A DNA stretch of 21,046 nucleotides from positions 1 to 21,046 of the IMG/VR virus record IMGVR_UViG_3300020204_002884. The stretch is one strand, 5' to 3'. Both the position numbers and the translations under genes were made by a program. Numbering within the stretch: the first letter of the stretch is position 1; each line of letters starts with the position of its first letter. Shown one piece after another: positions 14,553 through 21,046 of the stretch. The stretch is from a virus. The notes under the pieces are model-generated. The model was not told the origin of the DNA. It did not search any database and saw nothing but the letters and a program-made list of their open reading frames with translations.

Positions 14553-14730
14553 AGTTTACTTACATCAACAGATTTTTCAGCTTGGTTATTACAGTCAAGG
14601 AGCTATAAATGTTGATATAGCTTATGATTTACCTGTTTATTTGAGAAATTTCTACTATAAACAACTCACCGAGATCAAAGAAAAAGAATCTAAAGAATAT
14701 AATAAGTCGACGAACTATTCCAAAAAATAA
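14464..14730 (+). CDS. Out-of-phase continuation of the gp26-like gene, probably translated by frameshift
   Basis: In the +1 frame an open stretch runs to TAA at 14730. Its meaningful part starts at about 14533 and encodes 65 residues: a PEYKVYLHQQIFQLGYY helix, a Gly-Ala-Ile-Asn-Val turn, YDLPVYLRNFYYKQL, then a charged Lys/Glu tail. That block resembles the C-terminal segment of gp26/gp51-type baseplate assembly proteins (from memory). No ATG precedes it in frame. The frame's most upstream start here is a TTG at 14464 inside the gp26-like gene, and the residues encoded between 14464 and 14526 look like out-of-frame shadow. I therefore infer expression as an extension of the upstream protein, like lambda G/GT-type tail chaperones. 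Internal TTG initiation or a one-base homopolymer sequencing error are the alternatives. Confidence 0.6.
   Translation: MILSVPTANTTKGWAYRCRYPFFGLTPEYKVYLHQQIFQLGYYSQGAINVDIAYDLPVYLRNFYYKQLTEIKEKESKEYNKSTNYSKK
14526..14532 (+). promoter_or_regulatory. T7 slippery run, candidate programmed frameshift site
   Basis: In the gp26-like frame the run reads TCC TTT TTT TGG. A +1 slip of the Phe tRNA from 14529-14531 to 14530-14532 keeps perfect pairing and continues GGC CTG ACA in the second frame. A -2 slip reaches the same frame with one more Phe. The unshifted frame stops 21 bases past the run, at 14550-14552. Confidence 0.5.
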
Positions 14731-14771
14731 GATGATGTAACAATATTATGCTTTTTTTATAGAATTAATTA

Positions 14772-14779
14772 TATTTATA
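14772..14779 (+). promoter_or_regulatory. TATTTATA box four bases before the 1125-aa gene
   Basis: An exact TATTTATA is followed by TTGT and then the ATG at 14784, with no Shine-Dalgarno site. This is the same spacing as at 7737-7749 and 18469-18481. Confidence 0.55.
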
Positions 14780-14783
14780 TTGT

Positions 14784-17700
14784 ATGGATAATTCACCTCT
14801 TTTAATTGAAACTTTTTATTCTAGACAACTTCTCAACGAAGAAGTTAAATTTTATGATCAATATCAATCAATTCACGGTAATCGCACCAAAGAATTTTTT
14901 GGATATTATCGTGATGGTCTGGCTATACAAAAAGAATTGGTAATGGAGATTCAATCAATCGAAATCACCGAAAAAATTCTTCAAGAAAAATTTGGTGATA
15001 ACTTTGCAGCTAAGGTTGCTGGATTTGGTAAAGGTGCTATTAATGCTGTGGGTAATCTCGCTAGTGCTGGTGGATTTGGTAGTTTGGGAAAAGCTATTCA
15101 AAGTAAGATAGGTGGATCGGTAAAAGGTGAATATGAAACCACATATCTCAATTTAAGAAACAAAAATTTCACAAGAAGTTTGGGAGATTATTTTGCTCAA
15201 TTAAAAACTTTCGACAAAAATGTACCTGATGCTATCGGAGGTATTCCTGTAAAAAAGAGTGGAGTGTTAAAAGGTTTAACCCAAAAGGGAGGACAAATCG
15301 CAGGTGGAGTTGCACGAACGGCTCTAAGTGGTGCCAATGTTCTACCGTACGGTGTTACTGGTGCTGCCGTTGCCGCGGTTGGTGGAGCGGAAAAACTTAC
15401 TGCGTTACTGAATAAAAAATTTAATGAATTGTGGGAAAACATCAAAAATACCAAGCCGGTTCAAGATTTTGATAGAATGTTTGAAGAAAAGAAGAAATCA
15501 ATTCGTGATAATCTCTCTAAGCTGGGTGCAAATCAAACAGAACAGTCTAATATTTTAAAGATAGTTGATCAACTTGGAGCCTATGCAAAAGCAAATACAG
15601 TTAAGACCGGTATAGTAATTGGATTATTAGCAACTGTTGCAGGTTTGGCCGCCGGGCCAATTGGCTTCGCGCTTGTAGGTGCAAAGTCTGTTGTTCTTGT
15701 AACAAGCGCAGTTCTCTTCATGTTGAGAGCCGCTGTGGGTGCGTTAAAAGGTGAAAGTGCTTCTACTGCAATTGGCAATGCACTTAAAACGAGTATAGTA
15801 GGTTGGTTGACCGGCCAGTTATTTCAACAAACTGTTGGTCCATTTTTACAGAATATGATGAAAATGTCGGTACCGACTGAGATTGGGCGTGACATCATGA
15901 CCTATTTCGAAAAGTTTCAGAATGAGGGTTATGTTCATGTACAAGTAACTATGAACAATTGGGATTCTGCTCAAAAGATGACTTTTGATATAGCAGGATC
16001 CAAGAGTACAATCGATTTAATAGCGACCTCTGTACGTTCAATAAGTCAGATGGGTGAAGATCTGGCAAACGATGAGCTAGGAACAATGGCGCCTCTAGTT
16101 ACGAAGCGAATGAATCAAGAATATATAAATTTATATAATTATCTTGCCAATCTTGCAAATGATGGTGATAATAAACATCTGGTTAAAGCTTTCCAGAATG
16201 CTGAATTAGTTATGGCGACAAGAAACAGTATCGAGGCCGCAACCGATGCATTTAATCAAACATTAAACAATAACATTCGTTCTGCCACATCCGCGTTTGG
16301 AGCTGTAGCCGCAGGGGGGGGCACACCAGGGGTCACACCAAATAAAATTAATAACACAAACGAATCTACAATGTTGTTATCTATACTTAAGAATGTTTTA
16401 AGTGAAGCAGCCGCATCCACGTCTGCTGCTACTCCTGTTGTTGGGGCTGTTCCTTTAACTGCAAATCAAGAAAACGCAGTTAAAAATTTAAAACAAAATA
16501 TTGAAAAAGAAATGCGTCAATATATTCAAGATGTCGCAAAAACATTCAACGCAAGTGGAAACAATACAACAGAAGTGTTGAACAGTTTGAAAAACATTGA
16601 GGGCGCAAAATCCGCGTATGAACTTATTGAAAAAGTTAAAGCCGATTTTAAAAAGCTTCCAAAAAGTTTGAACTTAAATTTTCCGGAAGATATCGTGGTC
16701 AGTAAAAGTGTTAAAGATTCTGAAAAAACTACTGGCGCAACTTCAACACAGACTTCCGCAACAGGCGAACCTTTGACACGTGAAGAAGAAAATACACTTC
16801 TAGCGTTTCGGAACGAGTTTGGTAAGAATGTATATAACAATCCCAAAAAATACGATTTTGTAAAAGTTGATTCAACTGGAAAAGTTATAGATGATGATAA
16901 CTATTATCGTTCTGTTTTTTGTGCTTTTCTAGATGAATTTGAAAAGAAATATCCAAAAATATACGAAAAATATAAAAATACGAAGAGTGGACAACTCGAC
17001 ATCGCAAAATGCAAAAATTCTGATGCAACTCCTGGTGCAACTACTGGTGCTGGTGATTCAGGCGGCAGTTATGCAAATAAAAATTTGGCAAAGTATGTAA
17101 CTGGATTGAAGGGAAGTCCGTTATTCTCTGGTAATTTACAACAACGGGTGGTAGATATGTTAAAAGCTGTTGATGATCCAAAAAGTCCAGAGGCTAAGGC
17201 TAGTATTGCTACATTAAAGACCTTCTTGATTAAGTTCAGTAAAGCAATTAGTGATGCGTCTGCTCAATATCGTCAAAAGGTTGGTGATCCAAATAATGTT
17301 CGTGTTGAAATAACACAAGATCCTCAGTTTACTTCGCTGGCTGAAGCAGCTAAAGATTTATTGGCACAAAATAAAGCACGTCAAGCATTTATCAACGACT
17401 TTACCGCTGTTATTCCAAACCTAGTGGGTGCTACTTTTGAACTTCGTCAAGTGTTCAACAAAAAGAATCCAAATAGTGTTTATAATTTTAGCGTGGCACC
17501 TGCACAGCCACCTAAGTTACCAATGAACGAAGATTTGGAGACCAAGGGTAAGCCAGTTGTTCCAAATACTGGCGCTATTGGAAACTTGACCGGCCCAGAT
17601 ATCGCAAATGCTAGAGCAATGTTTGCTAAATTGATTGATTTAGGTCTAATTCTACAAGGATTGAATCCAAACGGCTTTACTAAGGCAAATCTAAAACAAC

Positions 17701-18161
17701 TTATAATTACTTGTTTGGACATTGGTGATGTGTTGGTATATAAGAAGGGTAGTAAAAAGACAAACAAAATGGTTGATAACGCACTACAAGGATTGGACTT
17801 GTTGGGATCAAGCCAAGCTCAACCAAAACAAGATGGATTTAAACCAAAAGAAAAGACATTGGTCATGGCTGGTCAAGAAGAAGATCCATTAACTCCAAAG
17901 TCTTTGTATCAATATTTTGGAGACAAGTGGAATATTGTTACAAAAGATGGTTTGAAACCACTTGATGTAAAGGGTAAAGCTGAATTGATTCAAAAACTGA
18001 ACACATTGTCAAAAGCTGGTAGAAATGACTATGACAAAGCAAAGGGGTTAATCAAAACCAAAAAAAATGATAAAAGTAAGGGTATAAGTTCCGATGTTGG
18101 CAATCAAATCAAAGAAGGATCACCATACAACCTATCAGATTATAGGAAGTTTTTTATCTAA
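14784..18161 (+). CDS. Large tail-associated protein of unknown function (1125 aa)
   Basis: I do not recognise the family. The N-terminus is helical. Gly/Ala-rich hydrophobic segments lie at about 76-105 and 186-210, and a long one at about 273-320 (VIGLLATVAGLAAG, then VVLVTSAVLFML) could form one or two membrane-spanning helices. The region around 505-580 is a low-complexity Ala/Gly/Thr/Asn linker with a run of eight G bases at 16314-16321. Helical charged segments follow (about 575-660), a Thr/Gly-rich linker near 750, and a mixed C-terminal region ending SDYRKFFI. Glycine-rich hydrophobic helices plus long helical arms resemble tape-measure or baseplate-hub-associated proteins, and it lies between a gp26-like gene and a tape-measure-like gene. 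It is preceded by TATTTATA-N4-ATG and has no Shine-Dalgarno site. Confidence 0.75.
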   Translation: MDNSPLLIETFYSRQLLNEEVKFYDQYQSIHGNRTKEFFGYYRDGLAIQKELVMEIQSIEITEKILQEKFGDNFAAKVAGFGKGAINAVGNLASAGGFGSLGKAIQSKIGGSVKGEYETTYLNLRNKNFTRSLGDYFAQLKTFDKNVPDAIGGIPVKKSGVLKGLTQKGGQIAGGVARTALSGANVLPYGVTGAAVAAVGGAEKLTALLNKKFNELWENIKNTKPVQDFDRMFEEKKKSIRDNLSKLGANQTEQSNILKIVDQLGAYAKANTVKTGIVIGLLATVAGLAAGPIGFALVGAKSVVLVTSAVLFMLRAAVGALKGESASTAIGNALKTSIVGWLTGQLFQQTVGPFLQNMMKMSVPTEIGRDIMTYFEKFQNEGYVHVQVTMNNWDSAQKMTFDIAGSKSTIDLIATSVRSISQMGEDLANDELGTMAPLVTKRMNQEYINLYNYLANLANDGDNKHLVKAFQNAELVMATRNSIEAATDAFNQTLNNNIRSATSAFGAVAAGGGTPGVTPNKINNTNESTMLLSILKNVLSEAAASTSAATPVVGAVPLTANQENAVKNLKQNIEKEMRQYIQDVAKTFNASGNNTTEVLNSLKNIEGAKSAYELIEKVKADFKKLPKSLNLNFPEDIVVSKSVKDSEKTTGATSTQTSATGEPLTREEENTLLAFRNEFGKNVYNNPKKYDFVKVDSTGKVIDDDNYYRSVFCAFLDEFEKKYPKIYEKYKNTKSGQLDIAKCKNSDATPGATTGAGDSGGSYANKNLAKYVTGLKGSPLFSGNLQQRVVDMLKAVDDPKSPEAKASIATLKTFLIKFSKAISDASAQYRQKVGDPNNVRVEITQDPQFTSLAEAAKDLLAQNKARQAFINDFTAVIPNLVGATFELRQVFNKKNPNSVYNFSVAPAQPPKLPMNEDLETKGKPVVPNTGAIGNLTGPDIANARAMFAKLIDLGLILQGLNPNGFTKANLKQLIITCLDIGDVLVYKKGSKKTNKMVDNALQGLDLLGSSQAQPKQDGFKPKEKTLVMAGQEEDPLTPKSLYQYFGDKWNIVTKDGLKPLDVKGKAELIQKLNTLSKAGRNDYDKAKGLIKTKKNDKSKGISSDVGNQIKEGSPYNLSDYRKFFI

Positions 18162-18186
18162 TAAATTTAAAATATAAACAACGAAA

Positions 18187-18412
18187 TTAGCATAGAGTCG
18201 ACCCAATACGTCTCTCTGTAAAAGATCGATTATCAACAATTCGGTCTAGCTAAAATAACAGACAGAGATTAACTGTCTCCGGTTTTTGTGAACATCGGAT
18301 CATTCGTTTCTCCGTATCGATGCCGCAGGATGTTGACGACTTCTACAAGTTATACATAAAATCGCTATAATAACCGACATTCTTTAAGGTCGATAAGCCT
18401 TAACTGTAGAAT
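18187..18412 (+). ncRNA. Candidate structured RNA in the 319-base gap before the tape-measure gene
   Basis: The gap 18162-18480 contains no convincing gene but several complementary arms in series. TTAGC-A-TAGA (18187-18196) pairs with TCTAGCTAA (18245-18253) with one bulge. AGACAG (18260-18265) pairs with CTGTCT (18273-18278). CATCG-G-AT (18293-18300) pairs with ATCGATG (18316-18322). ATTCT and TTAAGG (18379-18389) pair with CCTTAA and AGAAT (18398-18403, 18408-18412), interrupted by CTGT. The stretch also looks less AT-rich than its flanks. It could be a small RNA, a processed leader or a chance set of hairpins. It is neither a tRNA nor a group I or II intron as far as I can see. Confidence 0.35.
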
Positions 18413-18468
18413 CCGCAATTTATTATAATTTTAAATCAACTAAATCGTTAATAACCTTTAGCATTTGA

Positions 18469-18476
18469 TATTTATA
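18469..18476 (+). promoter_or_regulatory. TATTTATA box four bases before the tape-measure gene
   Basis: GATATTTATA is followed by TATT and the ATG at 18481, with no Shine-Dalgarno site. The preceding G-A is shared with the copy at 7735-7744. Confidence 0.55.
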
Positions 18477-18480
18477 TATT

Positions 18481-21046
18481 ATGAGTGATCCAAACGAAAA
18501 TAAATCCGAGGCACAAAAAACAGGTAAAGAGTTGGTCGATAAAATGACACCCGAACAGCGAGAAGGAGCGGCTAAAGAGTTAAATCTTCAAAAGCAAGCG
18601 TCGGAGTTAGCGAAAAAAAGCATCCGTGAAATAGAAGAAAAAATTACTAAAACACAAGATCTGTCTAAGATGATGGAAGGATCACATAGAACCACTGAGC
18701 ACCAACTCGAATCTATATCAACTAGACAATCAGTTATAAATAGTCTTCAAGAAGAATTGAACAGACTACGTGAAGAGAACGCATCCGTAGAGAAGACGGG
18801 CCCCCTCATGGATACAATCAATGCTCTTAAAGCGGAGAATTCTATGACTCAGTCACAAGTAGATCTCAAGAAAAAAGGAGCAGACCTTTTAGGCGAACAA
18901 GGAAAAAAAGTTGTAGATTTAGCTAAAGGTTGGATGGATGTGGCAAAAACCGGAAATATATATGCGCTGGCATTAAAAGTAATAGCTGATTTACTAACGC
19001 TAGCCGTAGATCGTTTTATCGATCTTCAGAAAGAGGCCGAAGAGTTTAGAAAAGAAACTAAGTTAAACGTTGATCAAACCAAAGAACTTGAGGATACAGC
19101 TTTAAAGTTAAATCAAGAGTATCAAAAATTTGGAGTGACGCTAAAGGATGGATACAAAGCCTCAGGAGATTTAATGAATAACCTTGGAAATGTAAAAGTA
19201 TTAAATAACAATAAACAACTGGTAGAAACTACAGCCTTATTAAGTAAAAATTTAGGTGTATCCAGTGATACAGGTGCAAAGTTTTTAACACAAACTATGG
19301 CTTTGAGTGGAGTTAGTTCGAAAGTTGCTACAAGTTATGCTTCATATGCAGGTAATTTAGCTAAAGCCGCAGGTGTTCCATTGGATAAATTAATGAAAGA
19401 TGTGGCCGAAGCCGGCGAGCAGGCGCTTTCGATGGTTAGAGGCAGCACGTTGGAACTTATAAAAGGAGCCGCAGCGGCAGCGAGACTTGGAACAAGTTTA
19501 AAAACTTTAACGGAATCGTCAAGAAGTATGCTTAACTTTCAAACTAGTATCGGAGACGAAATGGAAGCATCAGTTTTAGTAGGAAAAAATTTAAACTTCA
19601 TGGAATCTCGTAGACTCTCATATGCAGGAAAGTTCGAAGAGGCAGCAAAAGCTACTTTAGCAACCATAAAGTCGACTGGAGAGTTTCAAAAGATGAACAT
19701 GTTTCAACAAGAAGCGATTGCAAAAGCTGCAGGTATGTCGGTGGGAGAGATAAACAAAATGTTGATGATGGAAAAAGAATTGGATAAAATGAGTGAGAAG
19801 GAACGCAAAGAATACGACGATTTAATCACAAAAAATAAAGAAAATGTAGAAGTAACCAAAGACGATTTGTTAAAAAAAGCAAAAATGCAAAGCTTGCTAA
19901 ACCAACTAAACGACACAATGCATTCACTTGGTAATAGTTTAAGCGATGTATTTTTCCCTGTTGTAGAATTGTTAGGCGGCATTTTTATTCCTACTTTAAA
20001 AGTAGTTGTAGAAATTGCAAAAGCGCTTTTACTTCCCTTTAAAGAATTGTTCGGTTTGATTCGGGAGTCAAACAGTGTATTGCAATCATTTAACGAGTGG
20101 ATAAACGAGACGATTGAAGACACTCGTAAGTTGTATGAATCGTTTGGGAACGTGGGGAAGATTCTGACCAACTTAGTGCTCGGTGGTGCAGGAATTATTA
20201 CTATCGCTTTGTTCGGAAAAATGGGTCTTTCAGGACTTATGTCCATGATAAAAAAACCATTCACATTTATAAAAGATCGTATGAAAACGGCTTTAGGATC
20301 AGGCGTTGCGACAACAGCTACTCCAGATGCGTCTTCTACTGCAAGTAAAACTAAAGGAATGGGCGGATCTGATGGGCCAGGTGTTAAAAAGTTCTTGACT
20401 GGGCTTGCGGAGGGATTGAAAAAAATGGGACAAGACGGAGTTTTAAAGGGCGCATTTAATCTTATTCCAGCATCGGCGGGATTAACTTTAATGATACCTG
20501 GATTTCTTGGAGCTAAATTGTTACAAACTTTGAATGGAGAAAAATTAAAACAGTCTCTCGAAGGTTTAGCTGAAGGGATAAAAGCAATGGGAAGTGGGAA
20601 AGTATTTATAGGATCAGCCGCAATGATATTGGCTTCACCTGGATTGTTATTAATAGGAGCTGCAGCTATACCAATATCTATAGCAGGTGCAGCTGGAGGC
20701 GGAAGCGCTGCAAAAAAATTATTAACTGGTTTATCAGAGGGAATATCAAAAATGGGAAAACCCGAAGTTTTCAAGGGAGCATTAGGCATTGCGGCCTTTG
20801 GATTATCTTTACTTCCATTTACATTTGCTATGAAAATGTTTAGTGAGCTAGACTGGGCACAAGTTGGAATTGGCGCACTAGCATTAATTGGATTTACGGC
20901 AGCAGCATTTGGATTAGGAGCTTTAGTTTCAGGTCCCGGCGGATTAATTTTTGGTGCAGGAGTATTAGCTATAACGGCACTTGGTTTAGCACTTATTCCA
21001 TTTGGTTTGGCCGCACTCGCGGCGGGCGCAGGAATGACGTTATTCG
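18481..21046 (+). CDS. Tail tape-measure-like protein (3' partial)
   Basis: An uninterrupted frame of 855 codons runs off the right edge. Residues 1-135 are charged coiled coil (Lys/Glu/Gln-rich, with LQEELNRLREEN near 88). A helical region follows with the Thr/Ser/Gly-rich, tape-measure-like segment LSKNLGVSSDTGAKFL near 257, and a second stretch around AAAAARLGTSLKTLTESS near 338. Hydrophobic helices appear at about 498-525 and 560-585, and from residue 636 the protein is dominated by Gly/Ala-rich membrane-like helices organised as repeats of 54-55 residues. Long helical arms with hydrophobic Gly/Ala repeats are typical of tape-measure proteins, which set tail length and may enter the host membrane. 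Position after baseplate genes agrees. Start ATG 18481 follows a TATTTATA box at four bases. Full length and C-terminus are unknown. Confidence 0.75.
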   Translation, partial: MSDPNENKSEAQKTGKELVDKMTPEQREGAAKELNLQKQASELAKKSIREIEEKITKTQDLSKMMEGSHRTTEHQLESISTRQSVINSLQEELNRLREENASVEKTGPLMDTINALKAENSMTQSQVDLKKKGADLLGEQGKKVVDLAKGWMDVAKTGNIYALALKVIADLLTLAVDRFIDLQKEAEEFRKETKLNVDQTKELEDTALKLNQEYQKFGVTLKDGYKASGDLMNNLGNVKVLNNNKQLVETTALLSKNLGVSSDTGAKFLTQTMALSGVSSKVATSYASYAGNLAKAAGVPLDKLMKDVAEAGEQALSMVRGSTLELIKGAAAAARLGTSLKTLTESSRSMLNFQTSIGDEMEASVLVGKNLNFMESRRLSYAGKFEEAAKATLATIKSTGEFQKMNMFQQEAIAKAAGMSVGEINKMLMMEKELDKMSEKERKEYDDLITKNKENVEVTKDDLLKKAKMQSLLNQLNDTMHSLGNSLSDVFFPVVELLGGIFIPTLKVVVEIAKALLLPFKELFGLIRESNSVLQSFNEWINETIEDTRKLYESFGNVGKILTNLVLGGAGIITIALFGKMGLSGLMSMIKKPFTFIKDRMKTALGSGVATTATPDASSTASKTKGMGGSDGPGVKKFLTGLAEGLKKMGQDGVLKGAFNLIPASAGLTLMIPGFLGAKLLQTLNGEKLKQSLEGLAEGIKAMGSGKVFIGSAAMILASPGLLLIGAAAIPISIAGAAGGGSAAKKLLTGLSEGISKMGKPEVFKGALGIAAFGLSLLPFTFAMKMFSELDWAQVGIGALALIGFTAAAFGLGALVSGPGGLIFGAGVLAITALGLALIPFGLAALAAGAGMTLF
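20386..20757 (+). repeat. Internal 54-55-residue repeats in the tape-measure-like gene
   Basis: Units begin at 20386, 20548 and 20713 (residues 636, 690, 745) with the motifs KKFLTGLAEGLKKMG, KQSLEGLAEGIKAMG and KKLLTGLSEGISKMG, each followed by a Gly/Ala-rich hydrophobic stretch. The DNA of the units has diverged, so the duplication is old and kept at protein level. Confidence 0.75.

Noticed and set aside
18174-18370. Decayed gene in the gap before the tape-measure gene
   Set aside because: Frame 18183-18326 gives protein-like pieces interrupted by stops at 18219 and 18270, and another frame ends with a 16-codon ATG frame (18320-18370), but no start, ribosome site or recognisable motif supports a pseudogene. 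Hairpins explain the region at least as well.
18379-18412. tRNA-like T-arm
   Set aside because: AAGGTCGATAAGCCTT looks superficially like a T-arm, but the loop does not match TTCRANY and no acceptor stem or anticodon arm can be placed around it.
19704-20789. Long minus-strand open frame (361 aa) opposite the tape-measure-like gene
   Set aside because: It is Pro/Ala/Phe-rich low-complexity sequence, the antisense shadow of Gly/Ala-rich repeats, and the plus strand holds an uninterrupted 855-codon frame over the same bases.

Overview
This window reads as part of a strongly AT-rich genome of a contractile-tailed double-stranded DNA phage in the T4-like structural lineage. The anchors are a tail sheath protein (gp18-like, 2456-5644), a tail tube protein (gp19-like, 10990-11484), a gp26-like baseplate protein with a zinc-ribbon (13677-14552) and a partial tape-measure-like protein (18481 to the window end). 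No integrase, transposase, CRISPR array, rRNA or tRNA was seen. The host cannot be named. A heptose-activating enzyme and a heptosyltransferase-like protein suggest a Gram-negative host or heptose on the virion (inference).

Layout. (1) 3-2354: tightly packed sugar genes, namely the end of a SAM methyltransferase, a GT9/O-heptosyltransferase-like protein and a heptose-1-phosphate adenylyltransferase, followed by a small coiled-coil protein. (2) 2456-5697: a very long sheath gene with a Ser/Thr-rich insertion and a strong terminator. (3) 5767-10852: an accessory insertion separating sheath from tube. Two homing endonucleases of the Vsr-like EDxHD type point at each other and bracket a three-gene cargo (unknown 60-aa protein, HAD nucleotidase-like, nucleotidyltransferase). 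Their 3' ends share 47 identical bases in inverted orientation. (4) 10990-11538: tail tube gene and terminator. (5) 11595-13244: a third endonuclease of the same family. (6) 13278-21046: baseplate and tail assembly genes, namely a coiled-coil protein, a gp26-like protein whose frame continues in another phase across a T7 run (likely frameshift), a 1125-aa unknown protein with hydrophobic segments, a 319-base gap with candidate RNA structure, and the start of a tape-measure-like gene.

How the parts may fit. Sheath, tube, baseplate and tape-measure genes build one tail. The sugar genes could make and transfer an ADP-heptose-derived sugar, possibly to a virion protein. The endonucleases are selfish elements parked beside conserved tail genes. 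An octamer TATTTATA recurs upstream of genes. At three of them it lies exactly four bases before an ATG that lacks a Shine-Dalgarno sequence, which suggests a phage-specific late-type promoter giving leaderless mRNAs. The sheath and tube genes instead have the motif about 50 bases upstream and a proper ribosome binding site.
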